Shown one piece after another: positions 8,707-17,267 of a stretch of 64,000 bases of DNA. The notes below the pieces were generated by a model, which saw only the letters and a program-made list of their open reading frames with translations, was not told the DNA's origin and did no database searches. The stretch comes from Metabacillus crassostreae (lineage in GTDB: Bacteria > Bacillota > Bacilli > Bacillales > Bacillaceae), in NCBI RefSeq assembly GCF_016908395.1, contig NZ_JAFBDU010000013.1, positions 1 through 64,000 of the forward strand, in the 5' to 3' direction. Positions within the stretch are counted from its first letter, which is position 1; the number at the start of each line of letters is the position of its first letter. The translations under genes and the position numbers were made by a program.

Positions 8707-8737
8707 TTGTCATAGTTAAATTCTACGTTCATATAAT
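8707..8737 (+). promoter_or_regulatory. possible promoter for the LysE-type gene
   Basis: TTGTCA is followed after 19 nt by a perfect TATAAT. The spacer is two bases longer than ideal, so this is tentative. The rest of the 233-bp asnA-lysE gap shows one short dyad, GTTAC-AA-GTAAC (8636-8647). Confidence 0.35.
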
Positions 8738-8779
8738 TGTACAAGTTATAAAAAGCGATGGTTAGGGGCGTGGGTTTTA

Positions 8780-9412
8780 TTGAGTGTTAGTATCTTAATA
8801 AGTTATATCTTTCTTGGTCTATCATTAGCTGCTCCAATAGGACCTGTTAATTCTGTCCGTTTAGATAAAGGAATTAAAAATGGCTTTTGGCATGCATGGA
8901 TCGTTGGGGCAGGTTCGATGATTGCTGATGGATTTTTTATGCTATTTGTTTATCTAGGAATGGTTCACTTTTTAGAAATTCCAATTGTTCAAATCTTTTT
9001 ATGGCTTTTTGGAGGATTCATTTTAATTTATTCAGGAATTGAAAGTATAGTAGGTTCAAATAAGGTCCAGTTAACTGTTACTAGGAAAAAGGATTCACTC
9101 ATAAAATGCTTCCTCACAGGATTCATTATGTCTATTACCAGTCCGCTATCCATTCTTTTTTGGTTAGGAATATATGGATCTGTTTTAGCAAAAACAGCAC
9201 AAATGAATGGTACAAGCCAATTGTTAGTATATAGTTGCATGATCTTTGTTGGTTTAACATTATGGGACCTATTTGTTGCAGCTTTAACAACAGGCTTTAG
9301 AAAATACCTTAATGATGGCAGTCTTAAAGTCATTTCGATTATTTCGGGCTTATCTTTACTTGGTTTTGGTGGTTACTTTGCCTATCAAGGAATTCTAGCA
9401 TTATTCGGATGA
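8780..9412 (+). CDS. LysE/RhtB-family amino-acid exporter
   Basis: A membrane protein of 210 residues with about six helices. The first helix carries the family signature AAPIGPVN. Members export amino acids such as lysine, threonine or homoserine; the substrate here is unknown. The start is uncertain: no ATG occurs near the N-terminus, and a TTG at 8780, about 12 bases after AGGGGCG, gives the complete first helix, so it was chosen. It is divergent from asnA and convergent with opuD. It could equally be annotated as a LysE-family transporter without a substrate. Confidence 0.78.
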   Translation: MSVSILISYIFLGLSLAAPIGPVNSVRLDKGIKNGFWHAWIVGAGSMIADGFFMLFVYLGMVHFLEIPIVQIFLWLFGGFILIYSGIESIVGSNKVQLTVTRKKDSLIKCFLTGFIMSITSPLSILFWLGIYGSVLAKTAQMNGTSQLLVYSCMIFVGLTLWDLFVAALTTGFRKYLNDGSLKVISIISGLSLLGFGGYFAYQGILALFG

Positions 9413-9443
9413 TAATAGCCTAGTTAACATACATATTTAATAT

Positions 9444-9475
9444 AAAAGCTCTTAACCTATTGGCTAAGAGCTTTA
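9444..9475. terminator. bidirectional terminator between lysE-type gene and opuD
   Basis: AAAGCTCTTA pairs with TAAGAGCTTT around a short loop between convergent genes, with A-rich and T-rich flanks. Confidence 0.82.
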
Positions 9476-9478
9476 ACT

Positions 9479-10999
9479 TTATTTCTCTATCTTCTTTTTC
9501 GGAATCGGCTTAAAGTATAAACCAAGTTCGCGCTTTTCTTTATTCAACGATATATAAAGAGATATCATCATTAATACAATGATAAAGGAAAAAGGAAAAG
9601 CTGCTATAATTAATGCATTTTGTAGAGCCTGTAATCCACCACTATATAATAAAATTAACGCAACAGTCGACTGAGCAATTCCCCATGTTAATTTAACTGA
9701 GTTTGGTGGTGTTAACGAGCCGTACGTTGTTTGCATTCCTAATACAAAAGTTGCAGAGTCTGCTGATGTAATAAAAAATGTACTTATGAGTGCTATCGCT
9801 ATAATAGATAAAATAGTTGCTGCTGGCATTTGGCTAAAGATGGCAAATAAAACCTCTTCTGTTGCAAACTTTGTTAAATCAATAATTTCTGCCTTTTGAA
9901 TCTCAATTGCTGATGTACCAAATGTGGCAAACCACACAAAGCTGACAAGAGCTGGAAATAAAAGTACTCCTACTAAAAACTCTCGAATCGTACGTCCTCT
10001 TGATACACGAGCAATAAAGATCCCAACAAATGGTGACCATGAAATCCACCAAGCCCAATAAAAGATTGTCCAACCATTAATCCAGTTACGATGCTCTTCA
10101 TTTAAAGGAGCAATTCTAAAACTCATTTGAGCAAGATTTTGAATATAACTTCCAACTGTATCGGTAAAAATGTTCAGAATAAGAATTGTGGGGCCTATAA
10201 AAAACATCATGATAAATAAAGTTATGGCTAAAACCATATTTGTGTTACTTAAATATTTAATTCCTTTACCTAAACCTGACCAAGCTGAAATCATAAATAA
10301 GATTGTTACGATTGCTATAATAATAAATTGAACAGTAAAATTATTAGGTATCCCAAATAAATAAGATAATCCTCCATTTATTTGTGCTGCTCCAAAACCT
10401 AAAGTTGTGGCAACACCAATAACTGTAGCAAAAACGGCTAATACATCAACTACTGTACCAAGTGGCCCTTCCATACGTTTGCCTAGTACAGGTTTTAACG
10501 TAGCAGATATTAAACCTGGTTCATCTTTACGAAACTTATAATAAGCTAAAGCTAAAGCTACAATTGCGTATATTCCCCATGCATGAATACCCCAATGAAA
10601 AAATGTATACCTCATAGATTCTTTAAAGGCTACCGAAGTTCCACCTTCTGATAAAGGAGGACTCATAAAATGTGATAATGGCTCAGCAGCTCCCCAAAAC
10701 ACAAGACCAATACCCATACCAGCACTAAAGAGCATAGCAAACCATGTACCTTTTGAATATTCAGGCTCTTCATCTGCTTTACCTAATTTAATTGTCCCAA
10801 TCGGACTAAAGATAAGAAATATACAAAATATCACGACAATCGTTACTAATGTTAGATAATACCACCCGAAAGTAGAAGTAATAAATGATTGTATATTTGC
10901 TGTAATCTCTTCAAAACTATCAGGTGCTGACACACCAAATATAACAGAAGCTAAAACAATCGCTAAAGTTATCCAAAAAACACTAGAAATTTTCTTCAT
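9479..10999 (-). CDS. opuD: BCCT-family glycine betaine transporter (OpuD-like)
   Basis: A 12-helix transporter of 506 residues, close to B. subtilis OpuD (512). The start at 10999 is set by AGGAGAGGAG directly upstream; an in-frame ATG at 11059 has none and would add a hydrophilic tail. Family motifs are present: [18 protein letters not shown] in helix 3 and the Trp-rich [21 protein letters not shown] in the substrate region. BCCT proteins use the sodium or proton gradient to take up betaine, carnitine or choline, mainly for osmotic protection. The choice of betaine is by similarity. Upstream are a sigma-A -10 (11088-11093) and a sigma-B-like promoter, as expected for an osmostress gene. Confidence 0.88.
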   Translation of the reverse strand: MKKISSVFWITLAIVLASVIFGVSAPDSFEEITANIQSFITSTFGWYYLTLVTIVVIFCIFLIFSPIGTIKLGKADEEPEYSKGTWFAMLFSAGMGIGLVFWGAAEPLSHFMSPPLSEGGTSVAFKESMRYTFFHWGIHAWGIYAIVALALAYYKFRKDEPGLISATLKPVLGKRMEGPLGTVVDVLAVFATVIGVATTLGFGAAQINGGLSYLFGIPNNFTVQFIIIAIVTILFMISAWSGLGKGIKYLSNTNMVLAITLFIMMFFIGPTILILNIFTDTVGSYIQNLAQMSFRIAPLNEEHRNWINGWTIFYWAWWISWSPFVGIFIARVSRGRTIREFLVGVLLFPALVSFVWFATFGTSAIEIQKAEIIDLTKFATEEVLFAIFSQMPAATILSIIAIALISTFFITSADSATFVLGMQTTYGSLTPPNSVKLTWGIAQSTVALILLYSGGLQALQNALIIAAFPFSFIIVLMMISLYISLNKEKRELGLYFKPIPKKKIEK

Positions 11000-11059
11000 A
11001 AACTTTCTCCTCTCCTTGCTAATTTGAACATGAATATAACCTAAAGTTAATAAATACAT

Positions 11060-11085
11060 TTACCCTATATATTCATTCATTAAAC
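11060..11085 (-). promoter_or_regulatory. sigma-B-like promoter for opuD
   Basis: On the minus strand GTTTAA is followed after 14 nt by GGGTAA, close to the sigma-B consensus GTTTAA-N12-14-GGGTAT. A separate TATACT (11088-11093) could be a sigma-A -10 with a weak -35. The predicted leader to opuD is about 55 nt. Confidence 0.5.
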
Positions 11086-11176
11086 TTAGTATACTTTTAT
11101 GTGAAAAATTAGTAACTATGAATAGGTTATATTAAGAAACATTAGGACTATCTATATTACACTATATTTGGAACTT

Positions 11177-11212
11177 TAAAAAGGACCCGCAAATAAAGAT
11201 TGGTAGTCCTTA
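11177..11212 (-). terminator. terminator behind the rpsI 3'-end copy
   Basis: On the minus strand AAGGAC...GTCCTTTTT forms a stem with a T-run, about 10 nt beyond the stop codon of the rpsI fragment at 11221-11274. No gene needs it now, so it is probably the original rpsI terminator left at the far side of an inserted element. Confidence 0.6.
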
Positions 11213-11220
11213 AATTTAAA

Positions 11221-11274
11221 ATTAACATTTTGAGAACTAAAATGTTTTACGTGCTCCTTTAAGACCGGATTTTT
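11221..11274 (-). pseudogene. decayed copy of the rpsI 3' end (putative displaced att site)
   Basis: This stretch matches 13853-13906 (last codons, stop and first base beyond intact rpsI) at 47 of 54 positions, in the same orientation. Read in frame it contains a TAG, so it does not code. Four of the seven differences are G-to-A or C-to-T relative to the intact plus-strand copy, as in drift of unselected DNA. With the terminator behind it, it looks like the original chromosomal 3' end of rpsI, displaced when an element integrated. The rest of the 596-bp opuD to LtaS-family gap (11000-11595) holds the promoters listed and no gene. Confidence 0.75.
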
Positions 11275-11562
11275 CATAAATATAAAGTAACTGAGGATAA
11301 AACCATTGGTGATAAGCTTATTTTATAGGGGTATTTTTGCATTAGGTTGTTTTCGCAAACTTTGTTGCTATAAAACAATATTCTTTTTGTATATTTAGAT
11401 AAAAATCCAACAATCTTACAGAAAGAGCCTTTCATTAAATAAAGGTGTGGATAATATATCATTAGATGTTAGCGTCTTTTAATGACTTTTGAGAAATGTC
11501 TTTCAAAGGTCTTTTTAGTGTATTTTATATTTACATATAGATTTAATTTTTATTAATGGTAC

Positions 11563-11580
11563 ATTGTAATTAAGTACAAT
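11563..11580. promoter_or_regulatory. dyad ATTGTA-N6-TACAAT before the LtaS-family gene
   Basis: A perfect 6-bp inverted repeat with a 6-nt spacer ends 15 nt before the ATG at 11596. Its right half, TACAAT, could also be a -10 element, with a weak ATTAAT at -35. That arrangement would suit an operator overlapping a promoter. No regulator is identified. Confidence 0.4.
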
Positions 11581-11595
11581 TTACGAGGTGTGGCA

Positions 11596-13428
11596 ATGGT
11601 TAGATCCTTCTTTTTCATGATAACGCTCTTAAGTTTATTAATAAAAAGCACCATTATGAATGTCTCATTATTTAATGAATGGAACGTGTTAACTCTACTA
11701 TATGATGCGTGTACGTATACAGTTATTTTAGTACTCGTTTCTCTTCTTTTTAAGAAACTAAAACGATGTATGTATCTGATCCTTAATTTTATATTAACTA
11801 CTTCTATCCTTGCTACCATTATGTATTATGATTATTATCAATCTATTTTAACATTTGTTTCAATTCTTCAAATAAACCAGCTAATAGCTGTCTCGGATTC
11901 TATATATGAGTTATTTTCATGGACTTACATGATTTTTTATACTGATGTTCTAATCTTTTCTCTGTTCTTCTATTTCACCCGGCAAAAAACATCTACACAC
12001 TTAATTAAGAAGGACATTTTACCGACTAAAATGTGGGTACTCACAATTTGCATCATTTCTTCCTTATTTAATATCTTTTTAAATAAATCCATTGTTAATG
12101 AGTATGAACGAGCAAAATCTTTAGGGGTTTTTCATTATCAAATGGTTACTTTTTGCTACGATAACTATGTATCTGTTGTAGGTCATCCAGCATTTGATCC
12201 TGCAGTTCTTAAAAACTTAGGTATAGAAGGCATAGAAGAAGAAAGCAAAGATTTTTTTGGTGTGGCAAAAGGAATGAATGTGATCGTGGTTCAACTTGAA
12301 GCGTTTCAACAATTTCCAATCGGATTAATAGTTGATGGTCAGGAAGTGACACCTCATTTAAATGAATTTTTAGCAGAAAGTCTATCATTTGATCACTTCT
12401 ATCAGCAGATCGGCAAAGGAAATACGTCAGATGCTGAGTTCATAGCAAACACATCAATTTACCCAGTTGGAGATCGGCCTATTTCTGAACTCGTTTCTTC
12501 GAAAGAAGTTCCATCTTTACCTAGACTTTTAAACGATTTAGATTATACGACTACAACCTTTCATACGAACGACCTTGCTTTTTGGAACCGTGACGATCTC
12601 TATCCTGCTTTAGGCTTTGATCAGTATTATGACAAATCGTTTTTTAAAGATGAAGATTTCATTCAATTTGGTTCTTCAGATGAAATCCTATTTAGAAAAT
12701 CAGTAGAAGAGTTAGCGGACATTCATGCTAAAGGTGATTTATTTTATGCTCATCTTGTGGCCATGTCGAGCCATCACCCATTTACATTACCTAAGGAAAA
12801 ATACAAACATATCATTAAACTACCAGCACGTTTTGATGGAACGATGGTTGGTAAGTATTTGGAAGCAACTAGTTATACAGACTATGCTTTTGGACAATTA
12901 TTAAATAAATTGAAAGAGAAAGGGTTATATGATTCAACTCTAATAGCCGTGTACGGCGATCATCTCGGGTTAAACCCTGAAACAAAACGAGACCACCAAT
13001 TAATGAAAGAGCTACTTGGTCGAGAGTATCATTCTCTTATTGATAAGTATAAAGTTCCATTTATCTTGCATGTTCCTTCTCTTTCAGCTTCCAATGTCTA
13101 TCAAAATACAGGTGGTCAAATTGATATCATGCCAACTCTGTTAAATCTTCTTGGTATCGATGTCAACGTGCAGTCAATGCCTTTGTTTGGTAGCGATTTA
13201 ATCAATTCATCCTCGAATCTAGTAGGAACCCGTTATTATACGCCAACAGGTACGTATTATAATGAGGACTATTTGTATATGCCAGGGAAATCGTTTGAAG
13301 ATGGAACCTTTATTGATTTAGATACACTTGAAGTGCACCCGGCTACGTCTTTTTCTAATGATGAATATCAGCGTTTGCTAAAGTTATTAGACGCTTCAGA
13401 TTCTTATTTTTATTCGTTAGAAAGGTGA
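11596..13428 (+). CDS. LtaS-family sulfatase-fold membrane enzyme
   Basis: A protein of 610 residues. The N-terminal part (about 1-165) has about five membrane helices; the rest is an extracellular alkaline-phosphatase/sulfatase-type domain. Catalytic landmarks of lipoteichoic acid synthases are present: Glu about 235 in VVQLEAFQ, the nucleophilic Thr about 277 in GKGNTSDAEF, the AMSSHHPF block and YGDHLGLN. LtaS enzymes transfer glycerol-phosphate from phosphatidylglycerol to build lipoteichoic acid; relatives act as primases or in stress. Which applies here cannot be read. GAGGTG precedes the ATG at 11596. The gene lies inside the putative element between the two rpsI 3'-end copies, so it may be cargo rather than the main housekeeping LtaS. 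Confidence 0.85.
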   Translation: MVRSFFFMITLLSLLIKSTIMNVSLFNEWNVLTLLYDACTYTVILVLVSLLFKKLKRCMYLILNFILTTSILATIMYYDYYQSILTFVSILQINQLIAVSDSIYELFSWTYMIFYTDVLIFSLFFYFTRQKTSTHLIKKDILPTKMWVLTICIISSLFNIFLNKSIVNEYERAKSLGVFHYQMVTFCYDNYVSVVGHPAFDPAVLKNLGIEGIEEESKDFFGVAKGMNVIVVQLEAFQQFPIGLIVDGQEVTPHLNEFLAESLSFDHFYQQIGKGNTSDAEFIANTSIYPVGDRPISELVSSKEVPSLPRLLNDLDYTTTTFHTNDLAFWNRDDLYPALGFDQYYDKSFFKDEDFIQFGSSDEILFRKSVEELADIHAKGDLFYAHLVAMSSHHPFTLPKEKYKHIIKLPARFDGTMVGKYLEATSYTDYAFGQLLNKLKEKGLYDSTLIAVYGDHLGLNPETKRDHQLMKELLGREYHSLIDKYKVPFILHVPSLSASNVYQNTGGQIDIMPTLLNLLGIDVNVQSMPLFGSDLINSSSNLVGTRYYTPTGTYYNEDYLYMPGKSFEDGTFIDLDTLEVHPATSFSNDEYQRLLKLLDASDSYFYSLER

Positions 13429-13540
13429 AATGGAACTGTTGATGCTTGTTTAAATCCATGGAGACTAGACAAGATATAATGGTTCTTTATGGATTTATAC
13501 TCACTCACAAACTTCATCAAACTACTAATCAAGGATAAGA

Positions 13541-13675
13541 CATACCACCTGCTTCCCTACTTTTGAAGCAGGTGCAAGAATTAAAGAAATACAGGAGCGT
13601 GAAGGACACTCAGATACTAAAATAACAATGAACATTTATATACATGTTACAGACACAATCATTTTTATGAGTTAA
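13541..13675 (+). pseudogene. C-terminal remnant of a tyrosine recombinase (integrase)
   Basis: The plus strand translates to EAGARIKEIQEREGHSDTK followed by ITMNIYIHVTDT and a stop. This is the end of phage/ICE-type tyrosine integrases, including the GHS box and the catalytic Tyr in NIYxHVT. Just upstream the expected HTHASLL is spread over another frame (CATACC, then GCTTCCCTACTT), showing at least two small frameshifts. The N-terminal and core-binding parts are gone. Its 3' end points at the rpsI 3' end about 180 bp away, the usual position of an integrase beside its attachment site. The remainder of the 425-bp gap 13429-13853 has no recognisable gene. Confidence 0.8.
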
Positions 13676-13852
13676 ATTCGTCATTAACATTATGAAGCCC
13701 ATTAGTGCTGACAGCGGACAAATTTCAGAAGTACATTGAGCTATGTTTTTTCAGGGTGTATGCGGTCAAAAAAAACTCCGTGATCAAAAGGACTTTGCGA
13801 ATACAAAAAAGACCCCCAAGCCAAAAGCCTGAGAGCCTTGAAAATCTTTTGT

Positions 13853-13906
13853 ATTAACGTTTTGAGAACTGAGGTGCTTTACGTGCGCCTTTAAGACCGT
13901 ATTTTT
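13853..13906 (-). repeat. rpsI 3' end, direct-repeat partner of 11221-11274
   Basis: The last codons of intact rpsI form the second arm of the 54-bp imperfect direct repeat (47 of 54 identical). Ribosomal protein gene 3' ends, including rpsI, are known attachment sites of integrative elements in Firmicutes; insertion restores the gene end from the element's own copy. Confidence 0.7.
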
Positions 13907-14246
13907 TACGTTCTTTCATACGAGCGTCACGAGTTAACATACCAGCACTTTTAAGTGATGCACGGTATTCTGGATCTGCTTCTAATAAAGCACGAGAAAT
14001 ACCATGACGGATAGCACCAGCTTGACCAGCATATCCACCACCTGAAACATTTACAAGAACATCGTAGCTTCCTGTAGTTTCAGTTATGTTTAATGGTTGT
14101 TTAATATCTTCGATTAAAGCTTCTGATGGGATATAGTCTTTAATTTCACGACTATTTACAACAATACGACCTTCGCCAGGAACTAAGCGTACACGTGCTA
14201 CTGAGCTCTTACGACGGCCAGTACCGTAATATTGAACTTGTGCCAA
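13854..14246 (-). CDS. rpsI: 30S ribosomal protein S9
   Basis: S9 of 130 residues. Its basic C-terminal tail, ending QFSKR, reaches the P-site tRNA in the small subunit. The start is a TTG at 14246 with AGGAGG eight bases upstream; the protein reads [13 protein letters not shown] as in Bacillus. It is cotranscribed with rplM, 20 nt upstream. The coding sequence is intact although its 3' end appears to be one arm of an element-generated repeat. Confidence 0.98.
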   Translation of the reverse strand: MAQVQYYGTGRRKSSVARVRLVPGEGRIVVNSREIKDYIPSEALIEDIKQPLNITETTGSYDVLVNVSGGGYAGQAGAIRHGISRALLEADPEYRASLKSAGMLTRDARMKERKKYGLKGARKAPQFSKR

Positions 14247-14266
14247 ATTAATAACCTCCTTTTTAA

Positions 14267-14704
14267 TTATCCGCGAAGTTCGTAAACTTCAGGTTGTTGA
14301 GCTTGGTGTGGATGTTCACTACCAGCATATACATATAATTTTTTACCGATTTGACGACCTAATGAACCTTTTGGAAGCATCCCTTTAATTGCTAATTCAA
14401 GCATTTTTTCAGGGTAGTTCGTACGCATTTCCAATGCAGTTCTAGATTTCAATCCACCAGGGAATTGGCTGTGACGGTAGTAAATTTTATCAGTTAATTT
14501 TTTACCTGTTAATTCGATTTTCTCAGCATTGATAATGATCACATGATCACCAGTGTCAACATGAGGTGTGAAAGTTGGTTTATGTTTGCCACGTAGAATT
14601 GATGCAATTTCACTTGAAAGACGACCTAAAGTCTTGCCTTCAGCATCAACTACGTACCATTTACGTTCGATAGTAGCAGCGTTAGCCATAAACGTTGTAC
14701 GCAT
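14267..14704 (-). CDS. rplM: 50S ribosomal protein L13
   Basis: L13 of 145 residues, an early-assembly protein that binds 23S rRNA. It starts [20 protein letters not shown] as in other Bacillus and has the conserved [13 protein letters not shown] block. AGGAGG precedes the ATG. It is first gene of the rplM-rpsI pair, with its own promoter and a structured leader, so expression is probably autoregulated through that RNA. Confidence 0.98.
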   Translation of the reverse strand: MRTTFMANAATIERKWYVVDAEGKTLGRLSSEIASILRGKHKPTFTPHVDTGDHVIIINAEKIELTGKKLTDKIYYRHSQFPGGLKSRTALEMRTNYPEKMLELAIKGMLPKGSLGRQIGKKLYVYAGSEHPHQAQQPEVYELRG

Positions 14705-14802
14705 GTGTTTTCCTCCTAAATAAATAATATAAGATGGTTCCTATTCTATTTCATAACACGATAAGTTTCCGGGGCTTATTCGTGGGGTTGAAATACATAC
14801 CA
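14705..14802 (-). ncRNA. L13 leader RNA (rplM 5' UTR)
   Basis: The roughly 100-nt leader folds into a clear hairpin at 14757-14784 (CACGATAAG paired with CTTATTCGTG, one bulge). Position and pairing fit the known L13 leader family of low-GC Gram-positives, thought to let L13 repress its own operon. The family call is from memory of its location and structure. Confidence 0.65.
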
Positions 14803-14808
14803 TTAGAT

Positions 14809-14837
14809 ATGATATACTTTAAATAAGCGAATGTCAA
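14809..14837 (-). promoter_or_regulatory. rplM-rpsI promoter (sigma-A)
   Basis: The minus strand has a perfect TTGACA, 17 nt, then TATCAT. It lies between truA and the L13 leader, so rplM-rpsI can be transcribed apart from the ecf-truA genes. Confidence 0.8.
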
Positions 14838-14855
14838 GAACATGTTACACCTGGT

Positions 14856-15596
14856 TTAGTTGTCATAGTAAACTTTCCATAAATATAATCCATGTCCTGG
14901 CACTGTTTTCCCACTTAATCGCCTATCCCGTCCCTTGAAAATAGCGGGAATATCTTCAACAGATTTAATTCCTTGTCCAATTTCTAATAAAGTTCCTACT
15001 AAAATTCTTACCATATTATACAAAAATCCATTTCCAATAAAACGAAAAATAATATTAGTATCTTCCTTGATTACTTCAATAGAATATAACGTTCTAACCT
15101 TATCCTCTACCTCGGTTTTTGCCACACAAAAGCTTGTAAAATCGTGTGTACCTGATAAAAGGTCACAGGCTTTTTTGATAGATTGCAAATCTAATTCATA
15201 AGGATAATGAAAACAATATTTTCTTTTAAAAACATCCTGAATTTTATCTTGATTAATTATATAACGATATTCCTTTTTAACAACATCAAATCGAGCATGA
15301 AATTCAGGGGCTACATAAGCAGCCGACTTAATCACAATATCCTCTGGTAATAAGCTATTTAATGCAAATGGCCATCTATCTTCAGGTATACGTAATTTAG
15401 TTTCAAAATGAAAAACCTGTCCCACTGCATGAACACCTGCATCAGTTCTACCTGAAGCAAATATTTTTATTTTTTCACCTTTATGAAGCTTTGTTAAGGC
15501 ATCTTCTATTTCACTTTGTACCGTTCGTTTATTTGGTTGAACTTGATATCCATAAAATTGTGAACCATCGTAAGATACAGTGCACTTCACTTTCAT
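14856..15596 (-). CDS. truA: tRNA pseudouridine(38-40) synthase TruA
   Basis: TruA of 246 residues isomerises uridines 38-40 in the anticodon stem of many tRNAs. The catalytic Asp is in SGRTDAGVHAVGQ (near residue 52), and the FDVVKKEYRY and RFIGNGFLYNMVRILVG blocks are typical. It follows ecfT after 10 nt and is translated in the same direction, so it is probably the last gene of the ecfA1-ecfA2-ecfT-truA transcript, as in B. subtilis. Confidence 0.97.
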   Translation of the reverse strand: MKVKCTVSYDGSQFYGYQVQPNKRTVQSEIEDALTKLHKGEKIKIFASGRTDAGVHAVGQVFHFETKLRIPEDRWPFALNSLLPEDIVIKSAAYVAPEFHARFDVVKKEYRYIINQDKIQDVFKRKYCFHYPYELDLQSIKKACDLLSGTHDFTSFCVAKTEVEDKVRTLYSIEVIKEDTNIIFRFIGNGFLYNMVRILVGTLLEIGQGIKSVEDIPAIFKGRDRRLSGKTVPGHGLYLWKVYYDN

Positions 15597-15606
15597 CGAC
15601 TTGCTC

Positions 15607-16404
15607 CTATGTTCGTAAATATAGTAAGACTATCCCTAATGCTACTAACATGATCATCATAATAGTATCTAAACCTGTCCATTGTAACTGTCTAAGCTTT
15701 GTTCTTCCTTCTCCACCTTTATATCCTCGTGCCTCCATAGCTGTTGCAAGCTCTTCTGCGCGCTTAAAAGCACTAATGAATAGTGGAACTAGTAAAGGAA
15801 CAACTGCCTTAAAACGGTCCTTTATAGGGCCACTAGTAAAGTCTACACCTCTAGCCATTTGTGCTTTCAATATTTTATCAGTTTCCTCCATAAGTGTAGG
15901 AATAAACCTTAAAGATATTGACATCATTAAAGCTAGTTCATGAACTGGTAACCCAATCTTTTTAAGGGGACCTAGCAAGCTTTCCATACCGTCTGTAATT
16001 TCAATTGGTGTTGTCGTCAACGTTAAAATAGTTGTCATTAAAATTAAATAGAGAAAGCGCAATGAAATAAATATCCCCTGCTTAAGTCCTTCTTCATAGA
16101 TTGAGATAAAACCTAGTTGAAATAATAGCTCTCCCTCTTTTGTAACAAATAGATGCAAAACAAATGTAAAAAGGATAATCCAAAGAACAGGCTTAAGACC
16201 TTTAACTAAAAATCGGATAGGCAATTTAGTTAATGCAACAATGGTTATTGTGAAAATCCCCAGTATCAAATATGTGAACAAGTTATTCGCAAAAAATACA
16301 ATGAAAACAAATGCAAATATTAATAATAATTTTGCTCGTGCATCCATTCTATGAATAAGAGATTGACCAGGAACATATTTACCAATAATGATACTATCCA
16401 TCAT
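15607..16404 (-). CDS. ecfT: ECF transporter membrane coupling protein EcfT
   Basis: EcfT of 265 residues, with a hydrophobic N-terminal half (about five membrane segments) and a cytoplasmic coupling helix pair. Both short Ala-Arg-Gly motifs that dock on the ATPases are visible: AQMARGVDF and AMEARGYKGG. It joins EcfA1 and EcfA2 to interchangeable vitamin-binding S components encoded elsewhere, for example for riboflavin, thiamine or biotin. It overlaps ecfA2 by four bases, indicating translational coupling. Confidence 0.96.
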   Translation of the reverse strand: MMDSIIIGKYVPGQSLIHRMDARAKLLLIFAFVFIVFFANNLFTYLILGIFTITIVALTKLPIRFLVKGLKPVLWIILFTFVLHLFVTKEGELLFQLGFISIYEEGLKQGIFISLRFLYLILMTTILTLTTTPIEITDGMESLLGPLKKIGLPVHELALMMSISLRFIPTLMEETDKILKAQMARGVDFTSGPIKDRFKAVVPLLVPLFISAFKRAEELATAMEARGYKGGEGRTKLRQLQWTGLDTIMMIMLVALGIVLLYLRT

Positions 16405-17267
16405 TGAGAATCCACCCCTTTTATAAGAGATGTAATTTGTAATACAGTCTCTTCTAAGGTTAGAGGAATTTCATTAAACGTAATACCCTTCTCTACCAAT
16501 TTTTTTTGTAGCTTAATTGTTTCAGGTAAATCAAGGCCTAATGATGATAGTTTCTCTGCCTGGTTAAATATCTCTCTCGGAGTTCCTTTCATTTCAACAG
16601 TACCTTTATGCATAACGAATATTTCATCAGAATATCTTGCAGCGTCTTCCATGCTATGTGTAACAAGAATGATTGTTAAGTTTTGCTCCTTACGTAATCG
16701 AAAAAAAAGTTCCATCATTTCTTTTCTACCTCTAGGATCAAGACCTGCTGTAGGCTCGTCTAAGACAAGTACGTTGGGACCCATTGCTAATACCCCAGCA
16801 ATAGCAACTCTTCTCATTTGTCCCCCACTTAAGTCAAAAGGAGACTTATTCAGCACTGATTCTGGTAAACCAACTATTTCTAATGATTTTCTTGCTTTTA
16901 AAATAGCATCCTTCTCACTTACACCAAAATTCATGGGCCCAAAGGCAATATCCTTTTCAACTGTTTCTTCAAACAGCTGGTGCTCTGGAAATTGAAAAAC
17001 GATCCCTACTAGCCTTCTTACTTCCTTTAGGTTCTTATTCTTCTTTCCAGCTTCAATCAGATGATCTCCAATAGCTATTGATCCTTTAGTAGGTTTCAAA
17101 AGCCCATTAAGATGCTGAAGAATTGTAGACTTACCTGAACCAGTATGCCCAATAATAGATACATAAGAACCTGTTTCAATTGCCAAATTCACATCGTAAA
17201 GAGCAAGTCTTTCAAATGGAGAACGAGCCTGATATCGATGTTCTACGTTTTTGAGAGTAATGTCCAT
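16401..17267 (-). CDS. ecfA2: ECF transporter ATPase EcfA2
   Basis: An ABC ATPase of 288 residues. Walker A is GHTGSGKST, the signature LSGGQMRR, Walker B VLVLDEPTAGLD and the switch His is in VTHSME. It pairs with EcfA1 to power the shared energising module for S components. Its start overlaps the end of ecfA1 by 25 nt and its end overlaps ecfT by four nt, so the three subunits are tightly coupled. The C-terminal extension beyond the ATPase core is usual for EcfA proteins. Confidence 0.96.
   Translation of the reverse strand: MDITLKNVEHRYQARSPFERLALYDVNLAIETGSYVSIIGHTGSGKSTILQHLNGLLKPTKGSIAIGDHLIEAGKKNKNLKEVRRLVGIVFQFPEHQLFEETVEKDIAFGPMNFGVSEKDAILKARKSLEIVGLPESVLNKSPFDLSGGQMRRVAIAGVLAMGPNVLVLDEPTAGLDPRGRKEMMELFFRLRKEQNLTIILVTHSMEDAARYSDEIFVMHKGTVEMKGTPREIFNQAEKLSSLGLDLPETIKLQKKLVEKGITFNEIPLTLEETVLQITSLIKGVDSQ

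Noticed and set aside
11274-11462. Minus-strand open frame of 62 residues upstream of the rpsI fragment
   Set aside because: No ribosome-binding site and no recognisable pattern; it lies in decayed DNA.
15491-15943. Long plus-strand frame of 150 residues opposite truA and ecfT
   Set aside because: Antisense shadow of two well-supported genes.
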